Source: Cyanodermella asteris (Eukaryota; Ascomycota; Lecanoromycetes; Ostropales; Stictidaceae). Taken from it: a stretch of DNA of 64,000 nt. The notes beneath the pieces are model-generated. The model had not been told where the DNA came from and searched no databases. It saw only the letters and a program-made list of their open reading frames with translations. This document shows positions 11,601-23,700 of the stretch, piece after piece. Position 1 is the first letter of the stretch; each line of letters begins with the position of its first letter. The stretch spans positions 2,363,077-2,427,076 of the forward strand of contig UYJD01000002.1 of NCBI GenBank assembly GCA_900618795.1. Direction: 5' to 3'. The position numbers were made by a program, and so were the translations under genes.

Positions 11601-13110
11601 AGATGGCACAGCCACGCGGACCTGAGGGTGGTTTCTATTTCGACGTTGGGTTTCTTCCACGCGCCGAATAGGTCTTATTTCTTCGTTCGTGCTTGACCCG
11701 CTCTCCCTCCGCTCAGTGCCGCAGTGCAGAGACTGGACCATGTGGTGAGTGTGGTCGTGATCGTAGCCGATTTCGAGACAGCCCCAGCTCAAGCTCAAGG
11801 CAGGTGGTAGAGACGTAGCAGAGTCCCAGACAGCTTCCTCCAAGGCACGGGTTGAAGTGTCTCCGATCAGATGAAACAAGCCCTTGTTGAAACCTGGAGA
11901 CCGCGTCGCAGGCTTTGGTTCCTCGACACAGCGCGTGTCGGGAACGGACAGAATGAGCATCGATCTGGGGCATCACGTAATTTCTGTGCATGGATCTTCG
12001 CGCGAACAACATGCCCGTGTGAAAGTCTTGCTCTCCTGATGCGTGTGTGGATGCTCGGCGAGCGCGATCGTGAGAGGACGAATACGCCGCTCCGTACTAA
12101 GCAGCTGCATCGCTGCTGAGGTCAGCATTCTTCGGTGTTTCCAGGCGGTCAAGAAGGCTTCGAGGATCGCAGTACAAACAGGCCCCCGAGGGCCCGCCCG
12201 CCGCCGCCGCCGCAGCCTCTAATTCCCACGTGCGACTTTGCCAGCCAGCCTCGTGGCTTCGAAAAAGTCAAAGCTGGACGGGCCCTATCAGCTCTGTCTG
12301 CTGAATCCCTGCGAGCTTGGTGCGACCACCAGGCCAACAGCTACACATCATGTCAGGGTAATGATGGTCAGAGCCTGCAACGTGCAAGCACCACACGAGG
12401 TGGAAGACCAGGACTGCTCGGATATTACAAGCAAAGGTTCTTGGCAGCTCCGCGGAAATGGCCGAGTTGGAAGTCTAAATTCTACCGAGAACCGTGTTGT
12501 TGGTGACGAGTCTGACGAGAGAGACAGCTGCCTGCAGACTGTAGCTCCGGGGAAATTTTAGCATTTCCGGCGTTGGATGCTCTATTTACAGCTGCAGAAG
12601 TGTGCACATACGTACATCAAAGTCCTGTCTTCTGGAAACAATGTTGATGGTTCTAAATTTCTTCGTGTGGTGCAAATGTCTCGCAGACAAATCGCGGTAG
12701 AGTGAAATGTGCATCCGCCTTATGCATATGCTCGTTCAGCTGGTAGCTTAGTGCTACCTCCCGTGGGACACAATCATTAGCCCTTCCAGTTTGGCGTGTG
12801 TCGCATCCAATGCCATATGCTTGTGAACTCCAAAAGCCTTTTCCGTGGCCCAACCGACCTATCCCATGCAAGTGCGAATGCTGATGCTGAACACAAAGCC
12901 TGAAACGCCCACAAATGCTCGCTGTTTGTTCTGCTTTTGATGGCTGCTGCCTCTGTGCCGATGCATGAACGCCCCAAGAGCCGATTCGAAAGCCACAAGA
13001 CGCCTAGAAATAGTGATTAAACAGGGTGACTCGAAATGAAGAGATGCCGTGGATGAATGCCCGACGTCGAATCTGTGTCAATCGACTCGATGATCCTGGA
13101 TAGTCCACCA
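8613..13110. other. 4.5-kb gene-poor stretch
   Basis: Includes the probable promoter of the GTPase gene at its left end and the 3' flank of the zinc-finger gene at its right end. Open frames here are short (at most about 130 codons), overlap on both strands and match no family I know. A GCC-rich run lies near 12185-12215. I see no tRNA-like fold, terminal repeat or transposase fragment. Confidence 0.45.
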
Positions 13111-14254
13111 CTACTGGCTTCCACTGCCTCCAGGCTGAGTCCTCCGTGTCTTGCACTTTCCATGCTCCATGTGTCCATTTCTCGCAGTGGTCCTGGTGAA
13201 TTCAGCACCACAGTGAGGGCAGTAGCTCTTGGCTGCCGTCCCACTCTTTTCACGCTGGTGACGGAGCAGGTTTGAAAATGTACTGAATTCACGCCCGTTA
13301 CACCCATGGTCCCAGCACTGTGGTTTCTTCTGGCGATCGACAACGTGCATAGGCGCACCGGATAATGTCGCGGGAGGAGACGGTCTTTGCGAGCCATAGG
13401 ACATGCCTGCTGGTGAACCGGCCATCGGAGGGTGGCTGTTGTACGGCGATGACGACGACGGGGCTATCATGGACGCCTCGGAAGATTGGTATGACGTTGC
13501 GTACGAGTTCTGCGGGTATGAAGGCTGAGAGTACGGCATCTGTTGGCTGTAGCTGCCGTAGTTGCCAGACACTGGACGCATCTGCTGCTGCCGTGGTTCA
13601 CCGACATAGGAAGACGACAAAGGGACCGAGAGGGAAGGAACTGATCCGTAGTAGTCTGCAAACCGATGTTAGAGAATGCCTCTCCGCCATGTATGGACTG
13701 AACTTACTTGATTGAGGCATCGGAGGCTGACTGTACATCTGGTGCTGGTACCCGCCGCTCATCGGGCCGGGCATCTGCTGATAGTAACCTGTCTGAGGGT
13801 TCGCCATGGTGTCGTTCAAGCTACTGCTTCTTCGCAGGTTCGAGGGATCAGGCTGGGAGAGGTCGGGGGAGATCAAACTACCGGAGCCTGATCGGAGTCG
13901 CTGACCTGTCGGATTAAGAAGATCAGGAAGCTGCGATGGTGGTGCGCTGGTGGGTTGAGGGGCGAAGGCGGAAGGGTTGCCTTGCTGCTGTTGAGCAGCT
14001 GTCGTCTGATATAGAGTGCCGGTAGGGGTTGGCGGTTGTTGCGATATGGTGGGGTGTTGCGGAAAGAGCGAGCCGGCGGTGTAGTGCGGTTGGTGAGGGA
14101 GCTGAGGATGCTGTGGGCGGTGTTGCTGCTGCTGCTGCTGCTGCTGCTGCAAGGGATGAGGTGATTGGGGAGGGAGCTGCTGGTGGTGCTGTTGCGGGTC
14201 GACGGGGCTTCTAGAATGGTGTGAGTGGGACTGCTGCTGAGAGGTATTGTACAT
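13111..14254 (-). CDS. Glutamine-rich C2H2 zinc-finger protein, putative transcription factor
   Basis: Two exons, 13708-14254 and 13111-13655, are separated by a 52-nt intron (GTAAGT donor, CTAAC branch, TGCAG acceptor), giving 363 residues. The frame reads upstream to a TTG; the first ATG ([13 protein letters not shown]) at 14254 is chosen. The N-terminal half is low-complexity, rich in Gln, His and Pro, with a polyglutamine run encoded by a CAG tract. The C-terminus (about 293-350) holds two adjacent Cys/His modules: a CWDHGC...LLRHQ unit and a [20 protein letters not shown] unit. The second fits C2H2 spacing and the first is an atypical finger. Together with the low-complexity activator-like arm this suggests a DNA-binding regulator. 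I do not recognise a named orthologue. Confidence 0.8.
14123..14150. repeat. CAG/CTG trinucleotide tract (polyQ)
   Basis: About nine CTG/TGC units on the plus strand encode the polyglutamine run of the zinc-finger protein on the minus strand. Confidence 0.9.
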
Positions 14255-14857
14255 GGTGATCAGGCGGGACAGTGTAGGGACAGTGGGCAGAGACGTGTAT
14301 ATGTACAAGGGAGCCGAGGGATCTGACGGGACGAGAGCAGGGCAAGTCGAGTCTGGACGGACAAGACAGGCAAGGCGAGTCGTGAGGAGATGGTGAGGAA
14401 GCAGACATACAAGGCAGGGAATGGGTAGATGCTGGCAGCCGGCGGGAGAAATAATGATGCGGCAAGACAGGCTTGTCAGGTCAGAGATGACCGGGATTGC
14501 TGCTGGGCTCTGTGCGGCAGTCGTGATAAGTCAGTCTCGAGGCTTGCGCTAAGCGGGCGACGTGATCCTTCTGGTGGTGAGCGTGCGTGAGCCAGAGAGT
14601 GAGCCCGAGGCCTGGGGCGATGAGAGGAGAGGAGCAGAATGACAGATGGGTTTGCGATCCAAGGATGAAACGGGGCAGTTAAAGACCGAAAGGAGATGGG
14701 GGCGGGCAACGTGGTTAAAGTAATATGGCGGCGAGGAGAGGATAGCTGAAACTAGGTAAGGTTGGCAGGCCACACAGACAAGACGCCGACGCACAAGATG
14801 AGACCGGACGAGACGACGGCGCAGGGCAAGACGCGGCGTGGGTCGTCATGACAGCAC

Positions 14858-14863
<6 letters not shown>

Positions 14864-14901
<38 letters not shown>

Positions 14902-14938
14902 GCACAGCACAGCACAGCACAGCACAGCACAGCACAGC
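14864..14938. repeat. Compound microsatellite (GA)n then (AGCAC)n
   Basis: About 17 GA units (14864-14897) are followed after a few bases by seven and a half copies of AGCAC (14901-14938). The tract lies about 0.6-0.7 kb upstream of the zinc-finger start codon, in its likely promoter. Confidence 0.92.
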
Positions 14939-15326
14939 TTCGACGGGGAGAAGCAAACCAGTGGTAAGTAATTTTTGCGACAGACAAGTCATCTTCGCCC
15001 TGACCCTGAGCACGGAGAGGGTGCAAAAATAGCCTGGCGGAAATTCCGGCAATAAATAATATTACGAGCGTAACAGAACTTGGAGCAAGGTTTCGAACCA
15101 CGCGGTGCCTGCAGCGCAAGTGGTGTGCTGAGTTACTAGCGTGGTCATAAGCCATGCGACAGAGTCAGAGTCAGAGTCAGGTCAGAGAGCCGCGCAGCTG
15201 TGCCAATTACTGTACCAGCAGTACACCTCCGCCGATCGGGGCGTGGGCGAAGTCTGCGGCAGGCACCCCCGACCAGCGCCTTCCGTCAAGAGTCTAACAG
15301 TAGCTGAGATGCTGGTCTCTTGTCCC

Positions 15327-15358
15327 ATCCATCTTCCATCTTCCATCTTCCATCTTCA
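15327..15358. repeat. CATCTTC tandem repeat
   Basis: Four near-perfect tandem copies of a heptamer (CATCTTC) within a non-coding stretch. Confidence 0.7.
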
Positions 15359-18300
15359 AGAATCGCTGCCATGAGTCGCTTCGACGGCTTCTACAGTACA
15401 GTACACTCTCCAGCTGCCCGCACCCTGCCGTCCTCTGGCACGTTGTCTCACCCTAACATGCGGCGCCTTGCCATGTGCGCGAGCTGCAGGTGCGACCTAC
15501 CAATAATCTTTAATGCCAGCCTCACCCCTGCACCGCCGATGCTTGGTTTTGATGACCACGGAACTCGACGCGTCGATGCCATCGCGTGATCATCAATCTC
15601 GCATCCCAGCATCGCTACCCGACCTCCTCGTCTGCTCCGTGAGCATCGCCATCGAGTCATGAGCGTCGGCCAGATGATGATATCCGGCTCGCACTTCTGC
15701 ACGCACTGGCCAGCCGGTGGACGGGCAAAAGACTGGGCTTCAACAGCCGCGACACTCGCCCGACGGCCTGCATCGGCCTTCTCTCCAATCATTGTGCAAC
15801 CGGAAGCGAAGGGACAACTGTTTCCGCAAAGTGGAAGAGCGACTGAGCGAGACAATATCGACGGTGCTTGGCTGAAACCAGTCTAGAGCGAGCTTGAACT
15901 GCTCTGCTGCCTCTTTAAGCCCTTGCAGGCCGTCGGCCACGTGAGCTTCGCTCCATAGGCGAGGTCAGGGTCGACTGCCCGTGGCAATAATGACGCTGCT
16001 GATGAGGCGATTGGCACCTCTGTTTCAGGAAGACAAACGCGCCAGTCGAAGCGTCACTGGCCGCCGCAGTGTGGCACGACATTTTCCACCTTCCACTTCC
16101 TCGGCCTGCGCTCTCTCTAGCGCACGCTACGGCAGTCTGCATGCCATGCTGCGCGACGCTGCGTCGCAGCCTGCCTCCCAGAACTGTATTTCCGGTATCG
16201 TACCCACTCTGTTCAGCCTCAAGAAGGCGGCTGTCGTCGACCTACACACCGATACAATGCCTAGCCTCCACAGTCAAGTGCCACTGCCACCACCCACGCT
16301 TCGAGACGACCCAGTCGGCTGCTCTACTCCACAATTGGGCATCGAGTAGGTGAGCGTTTGTCAGCCAAGCATCAGCGAGAGCGGGCCTTACCCATCACAA
16401 CATAATGATGATCGATGAGATTTTGGACCAACAGGCCTCGAAACCCACAGTGAACATATGTACTGTGCTGTACCTGTATCAGCTGGAAAACATGCCACTC
16501 GAGGGTCCGAGCTGGCGGGCCACCGGTTTTCCAGAATATGCCGCTGGCAGACAGTCCCGCCGGCCGGTATTTCACGACAGGTACGCCTACGCTGCAGAAC
16601 CAAGACTGCGAACATGATGACAGCAACTTTTTACGTTTAATCACTTCGCGAACATTTTCATGGACTGCCGCACCGCTAGATAGTCAGTGTTCAGGCTTTC
16701 TATTCCGGATGCCGGCGTGAGGTCACGGTGCCTGGCCGGTGCTCTGTTCGCGAATCTGTACGAGGTAAAGCTTTCGATATATTGCGTGTTCGGGAAACGG
16801 TCGAGGGCATTATCCGAAACGTGCCCGAGGTCTCCTGCCGGCGGGCGTGTTCAGGGCTTCGACCTCTAGACGGAGCATGGACTCGCCAAGCTATCGCGTG
16901 TCCCAGCCTCCTCGTGGTAGTGTTGAACCACGGCGCACTTCAACTAATGAGCTTGAGCCTTTGATGGAATACAGCAGGTCAAACACATCTCTATGCTGCT
17001 TTTGCCGGTCGCGGCTTCGACTCCGTCTACTGTAACCGAGCCGGCGGTCGAATGATCTGGCAGCAGACTTATCGTTGGAGTCGTCGTTGGTACCTGCTGA
17101 TCACGATCTACATGTCAACTGCCTTATTTCAGTGCCTCAGCATGATGCGTGCCGCTCGTGTTCTCGTCATCAACCGTCCTTGGCAATAATGGAGCTATTA
17201 TGCAGCCGTGATTGGCACTTGGAAGGAAAGTTCCAGGCTTCTGGAAAAGTCATTGTCGGCGGATCCTCATCAACAACAGATTGGGCCGTCTTACTGGCCA
17301 TTTGTGCCCACTCCCCGCCGCTGTGGTGCCTTATCAATCACCAGAGTCATAATGGGGCCCAGGCGATACACGCACAGAATCATGTCTACATGGGTCAGCC
17401 TGGTAGACGCAACCACTTTCCGGCTCCACTTCATTTGACGTCGAGTGCAGTATCCGCCGGCTGCCGACTCGCGAAAAGATTGTCCTGATGCGCGCCCGAT
17501 TTTGCCATTAGCATTATTGCTGCCATCGACATATGCTCCCACCAGGCATGCGAGGCGAGCTGGTTTTGAGCTGATTCTGCCCCGGGCGCCAACCATCAAC
17601 GCAAGTGGACGGAGTTTTCGCGCTTCTTGACGTCGGCGCTCGTTTCCGTCTTTCCTCGTCAGGCTGGAGGTCGGCGACACAATACACATCTCCTCGATCG
17701 GGCAGACAATCACCGGAGCCTTCGCGAACCAGGGCGCGTCGAGAGAGTCGTTTTCGGCGCTATCTTGTGATGATCGCTGGGCATGCACGCCGCCTGTCTC
17801 GCCGGAATAGGTTAAAGACTGCTTTTTGAATTCCCGGCTTCTCATTGCACCAGAATGTGATTAGACCACTTCGGTTTCCACGGCACAGCCACCAGCGCAT
17901 GGCCGCTTGTGAGGGGCTCTGTAAGCAGAGATGGGCCCGGCATCCGCGTCTCATGAGCTCGTGATGAGAGCGCGCATTTCATAACAAAGTACGCTGCACA
18001 CTTCGAGGCGGTTTCGCATCTTTCAGCCGCAAACTTGCACTTACATGTCTGAATGTATGCTGAAAAGTTGAAGGAGCGGCTTGCGGTAGCCTGTTGCTCC
18101 CATCGCATCCTTGCAACGTTGTTGGCGCCCAGCGCGCTGTTTCAGCCAGCCACTTGGCTCCAGCACATCGAGCGACTTGCCGCCCTCTCCATAGCCACCA
18201 CAAAACAACGGAATTGGAGCGTTGATGCGTGCTATTGTTATCATTGCGACTACTCCTCACAAATCAGCCCTGATGAGCAACCTTGATCTGACAGCCGCTG

Positions 18301-21300
18301 TCCGAAGCAGTCAGCATCCCTCATCGTACGCCGCCACGCGAATGCGATGACACCTAAGAAGTGGCTGCACATCTGTGTATCGATACACGTCTGATGCGCC
18401 TCGTGGCAACCCTTGAGGCGACTCTGCAGCCTTGTCGTATCCTCCAGGTCTTCTAACACATTCACGGTCCGGATTCTGGATAGTCACAGACTCACAACAC
18501 CTGGTTTGGGGCCCCTGACGACATTTGAACAGCTGCTATATGGTCGAGGTCAGTTCTCGAGTGTCCATGGACTAAAGTTTAGGCTTCGAATTTATTACAG
18601 GACCCTTGTGTCCTTCGAGAAGGTGTTCGTTTTCAGCCGCTAACATTGACCCGGCAGCCACCGCATTTTCCCTGTGTCTCGGAGGAACCGAGTCGCGTAC
18701 ATCTGCCACACATCGCCACCAGAGTCATGGCGCCCATGATTGGCAGTTCTTACACGCTCGCATGCACCACTAAACTGACCAATCTGTATTCATCTCGGAC
18801 TTTCGGAACCTTGGCCGACAGAACTCGTCACATGAACAACTGAATTTTGCTCTCTCCAAAGGTTCAAACGACACAAGCATGGCCACAGATGACAAAGCTC
18901 ATCAAGCCAGCCATGATGTGTAGCGCCATTAGAAGACTGTTTACTTCGCATCGTGTGTTCTCGCATCCGGCGCACACCTCCATTTTAGCTGCATAGCATC
19001 GCCAGTGTAAGCTGCAAGCCACGTACGCCAACCGAAAGTAGTGTTGTTAGCCATCGCACCACGGTGCACCTCTCAATGCTTTGTGCAACGCACCGAGATT
19101 TTCCTTGGGTTACGCTTCTCAGGCACATGTGTGCACAGGCGCACAATAGGCTGCAGCTGGTCGCTTGTAATTACGAAAGTATTTTCGGACATGCTGGCTG
19201 GCGCTTGCAGACGCCCGTTGAGCTCAACCATCGATCGCTCGACTCCGTCGAGACGAGCTAAACATGTGGAAGGGCTGTATTTGGACGCTTCGTAAATCTT
19301 GATACGCAAGCATCGCCATTCACTATTTTGTCGTCGTCACTGGCCTTCTTGTGTGTGGTGTGAACGGCATTGCTTGGCCTATACATCTACCGTCGTATCC
19401 TATACGAGCAGGGTGCTCATCCACGGCGGAACACCGTTTCTTCTGTTGCACAACTTGGGAACTGCATCACACCTAAGCGGCCGAACAGTCACGTCCACGA
19501 GGCATGGCAGCACGAGACAAAGGGCCAAGATTCATCTTTGCAGCTCGACGACGGCTCGACGACGGCTCGACGCCATGGACGGCATCCTGGCTCCTACGCA
19601 CGTGTCGTCGAAAACCTTGCTCTCCAATTTTCCTGTCATTTCCCATGTCTGGCACTAGCCAAGGATCGATACTGTACTTTACCAGGTTTTTGGTGTCAGG
19701 AGGGTGTCGCGCTAAGTAAGGCTGTGGCTTCATGTTCGCTTGTCGCTCCATGAAAGGCTACTGTGCAGCCGCCAGTATCGCCATCTCCGAGCTCGTGGTA
19801 GGTGTCTCAACAAGGCTACCACATGCGACAACGCTCGGTAAGGAGCCGCCGGCCTCGTGGCAACAATCCACTCTGCGAAGGAGTTGGTAGATGGAGCCCT
19901 GATCCTACTACCCGGGGCTCTGACCGGTTAGTGCCCATTCCCCGCGCCAGACCAGCGCTTCGGTGAAGTATTGATTGTTATTTCGCCTAGCCAAAGCTTG
20001 AATTAGTCCGGTGTCCGACGCGGTCATGCACGAAGGCATAAGGTTGTGGCAATGGACTTGACCAGACCGATCAGATCTTGACCAGGGAAAATGCCGGGCT
20101 GCAAAGTCAGGCAGTTGCTCAAGCCAATGCTCACATATGGTCTTATTCATAAGCCACATCATCACGCCAGAATCGCCACTTGCCCTGTTTGAAGTCGTCA
20201 GAAGCGAGATGCACCCAGTGAGCTATAACCGTGTATTCAAAAACACGACAAACTCACTCGAGCGCCCCTTCGCTTATTCGCATAACCACGCGAACATGGC
20301 AACATGCAGCCTAACAGCAGCCTGATGATAATGCCTCCAATCATCTGTCATGCATCCCAGATGACTTGCAGATTTTATTGCAATCTTGTATCGCGTCATC
20401 TTAACAGCACTGACCAGTCTTCGTCATCGCTTTCCACCTTCGTTCGTCCTTGCCGCAATATCCAACATTGTCTGCCGCACGTCCCCGGTCTTGAAACCCG
20501 CCATGGGCTTTTACACGTGGTCTTGCAGGATTTGTGCACTTCATTTACGCAGCAGCTCCTCTCCGCCGCTCTCGTCAGCCATTGTTTGAGGAGGGCCGAT
20601 CCTAGTCAGCTTTCTCCGATGGACCCTCCGGAGCTCTGCGTCTTGCCCTGCCACAATCTTGCGCCTTAATGAGGCTGCAGAGGTACCGCTGAGCGAACAG
20701 CTCCGACCAGTCGATACTTTACTGCAGAACTGTCCAAGCAGAATGAGGAAAATCGACTCCGAGCGATTCTGACGGGTAGAGGCTGCGCACCATCGACGCC
20801 GCTCCTTGCCTGGAGTTTGCCTGCTGCGAGCCTGTAAATACTGTCTAATCAGCTTTGTGATGATATTCCGAGGTGCGTCATAGCGTTACCTTCGCAACGC
20901 ATCAAGCGACCCCTTCGGTCAGATTTCAACTTATAACCGCTGGTGCCTAGTTGCAAAGCCGGGTTCGTCTTCCCAGGCCGTAACTCCATGGCACAGCTGG
21001 ACATCTACGCCGCATGATGATCCATTTTGAGTGGTGTGATGAAGTGAGCTGAATCTCCGTTGGTGACTTGCTCACTTCCGGCAGTAATTTCGGGCTGCAT
21101 GACATTCCGATCGATGCTGCTGCTTCCGGTAAGTATGTCCGATTCGATCTGGGCCCGGCGCGCAGCTTCGACCTCGCCAGTACGATCACCGAAGACTGCG
21201 TCCATCTAATAACAGTATCGATTAGCCGTAGTTTCACGTACTTTGTACGGGAGCCGTCTGAGCTTCGGCTCTGGCAGAATTCATTCGAGTCATAACTGCG

Positions 21301-21463
21301 TGACATTTGCAGACAAGGCAAGAGATGGTAGCGTGCTCAACAAGCGCTCGAGCGAGGAGATACTAGTTGGCTCATTGACAAGCAAGGCTGCTAACCTTCC
21401 GGGACTCAATTCCCGGGTCTGCCTTGAGCTTGGCTGCAGGGTGCAGGGATTCGAGAGATTTCT

Positions 21464-23700
21464 TCAAAAAGCCAAGGGGCACATCCAACACACGCAGATT
21501 GCGGGAAAAACGTGCCAGTACACGGAGACAGTACCGAGCAGCTTGAGCAGAAGTGTCGGAATCGCGGTAATCGTGCGATAGACAAAAATGTGCTGTAATC
21601 GCAGCTGTGATGCCCGCTGCTGGGTCGCACAGGCACCAAAGCACCCACCAAACAAAACTTTTGAAGTGTATTCATGCAAATCAACCAAAGCAAAAGGCAA
21701 AATAATGCCAGAAGAGAAATAACTCACCTGTTCGAGGGACCGTCCACTTGTCTCTGGCACAAAAAGATAGGTCCAAATCCCAGACAGCACACAGAAGACG
21801 GCGAAGAAGGTGTAAGCACCAAAGCCGGTGTTCTGCACGAGAGGCGGCGTGATGAGGCCCTAGACAAGCTGTCAGCTCACCGACCAGCCATACACGGGCG
21901 TGCCAACAAGCACTTACGATAATGAAATTGTTGAGCCAGTTCGACGCGGTGCTGAGGGCCATACCTTTAGCCCTGAGACTTGACGGAAAGATCTCAGCAG
22001 GCATTGCCCACGGTCTGTTCATCGACTGTCAGCTGAAGGCCCGGGCCTGTCGAAGTTCCGATGATTTTCAGGACAAAACACTTACACCGGTCCCCAAGAC
22101 GCACCGAAGGCGAGCATGTAGAATGAAAGAAAAGCGACACTTGTCCAGCCTTCCGCCTTGTGATTAGGCCAGTCGGCTGAAAACTTGCCAACAAGCACGG
22201 CGATGATGATGTGACTGATGGCCATGAAGAGGCTACCCCACATGAGCAGGAGGCGACGTCCGTATCTGTCCATGGTCCAAATGCTTGTGGTCACACCAAT
22301 CAGCTGAGTGACGTTGAGGACGCCGGACATGATCAGCTGGAGAGAGTAGTTGAGTCCCATGGTCTCGAACAAAGTGGGTGAGTAATAGATCTGCGCATTG
22401 TCAGCCAGCAGCTCATCCGGAAAGCATGGTATGGAGGAGTGTGGATTGTGAAGGGCTCACCAATGCATTGATGCCGACAAATTGTTGGAAGAACATCAAA
22501 CCCATGCCTACATGAGTTCGTCTCAAGCATCCGCGTTTGAAGCAATCAGTCCAGGAGACTAACTCAAGTTGGAGCTTGCTGAGAAAGGATTGGCCCTGTA
22601 GCTTCGGGTGCCTTTGAACGCTGATCTCCCGCTGGAATTGGATTTCGGCTCTGATCTCGCACCATTCTTGGACTACCCTCCCGTCGGTCTCTGGCAACCT
22701 TCTCAACCTTGAAAGGCTATGTAAAGCCTCTTGATCGCGGCCTTGGCCGACCAGCCATCTTGGTGAGTAAGGCAGGAAGAGGATGCCAGCTCCCAGAATC
22801 AAGCCAGGTACTAGCTGCAATAAGAAGGGCAGCCTCCATGCCCACTCACTTGGAATGTACTGTGTGCCGTAAGTGATCCAAAAGGCAATGACAATGCCAC
22901 TGACGATGCTGAATTCTTCCAAAACCAGCAAGCTTCCTCGAATTTCGGCCGGACTGATCTCGCTGATATACAGCGGCGCGATCATACTCAGCATTCCAAT
23001 GCCGACTCCGCCGATCAGCCTCGCTACGACGAGCATAGCATAACTAATGCTGCCGGTTTGAAGCGCCGAACCAATCGTAAAAATACAAACAGCAAGAACG
23101 ATAGTACGTTTCCGGGACAGCCTGTCCGCCACGAAGCCGGCAGTTAGGGCGCCGATGAGGGCGCCGAGTTCAATCATGGCAGTCAAAAGACCTTTGAAGA
23201 AGCCCGCTCCCTCATACGTCGCCGAAACCTGGGGTACGCGTTCAAGAAATTGCGGCATGACAAGTGTCACGGACACGACCCCTTGATCGTAGCCGAAGAC
23301 GAGTCCACCCAAAGCGCTGAATATGGCGCAAAGGAAGATGTACGGGTTGGCAACTAGACCGCGGACACCTGAAAATCAAAAAAGAACATCAGTAAAGCTA
23401 AGGGAGAACGCGTGGTCTGCGAGTTCAGTACGTAGCCAATTTTGTACATTTTTGAAATTTGTCTTTCCGAGTTTTGCTCCGAGTGGACATTCGCACGGCA
23501 AGCATACAAGAGGACTTATATACAGGTCTACCAGGGCGCGATTTAGACAAAAATGACATGCAAAGCAGTTCGAACATACCTCTCGGGACGTAAGTGTGGC
23601 CTTCGTGCTCCCATACTGCGCCGGCGCGTCTGACGGTGGCCGCTAGAGCCGGGGTGCCAGCTGCAGCCGCGGAAGGCTTCGTTGGGTCGTCGACCATCAT
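21464..23700 (-). CDS. MFS sugar porter family transporter
   Basis: Clear exons are 23580-23700, 22461-23368, 22086-22390, 21918-22014 and 21728-21859. Introns of 211, 70, 71 and 58 nt have GTATGT, GTGAGC, GTAAGT and GTAAGT donors, and reading frame is kept at each junction. This gives 521 residues up to ...SGRSLEQ. Sugar-porter hallmarks are present: GYDQGVVS near the first membrane segment, DRLSRKR between segments 2 and 3, the APLYISEISPAEIRG stretch, PYSPRWLVGQGR before the central loop, QQFVGINALIYYS, DRYGRRLLL and the PETSGRSLEQ end motif. It is predicted to be a 12-segment plasma-membrane sugar transporter; substrate unknown. The 3' end is uncertain. A GTGAGT follows SLEQ, so there may be one more intron, but no typical downstream tail was found; reading on without splicing stops at 21464. 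The start at 23700 has a second ATG directly after it. Confidence 0.85.

Larger units (their letters stand above)
14255..21463. other. 7.2-kb gene-poor stretch
   Basis: The longest stretch with no recognisable gene in the window. The left 0.8 kb is probably the promoter and leader of the zinc-finger gene and carries compound microsatellites. Elsewhere open frames stay short and lie on both strands. The longest ATG-initiated one (17291-17845, minus, 184 codons) shows no motif I recognise. I find no terminal repeats, reverse transcriptase or transposase motifs. Non-coding RNA genes cannot be excluded by reading. Confidence 0.45.

Noticed and set aside
15081-15150. tRNA-like GGTTCGAAACC on the minus strand
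   Set aside because: The flanking bases do not form a T stem or an acceptor stem, and there is no good A box.
14715-15155. Minus-strand frame across the GA/AGCAC microsatellite
   Set aside because: Its length comes from the repeat itself (Ser-Leu and Cys-Ala-Val runs).
17291-17845. 184-codon ATG-initiated minus-strand frame in the gene-poor stretch
   Set aside because: No recognisable motif, overlapped by other short frames on both strands, and no splice-supported extension found. Kept as non-coding for now.
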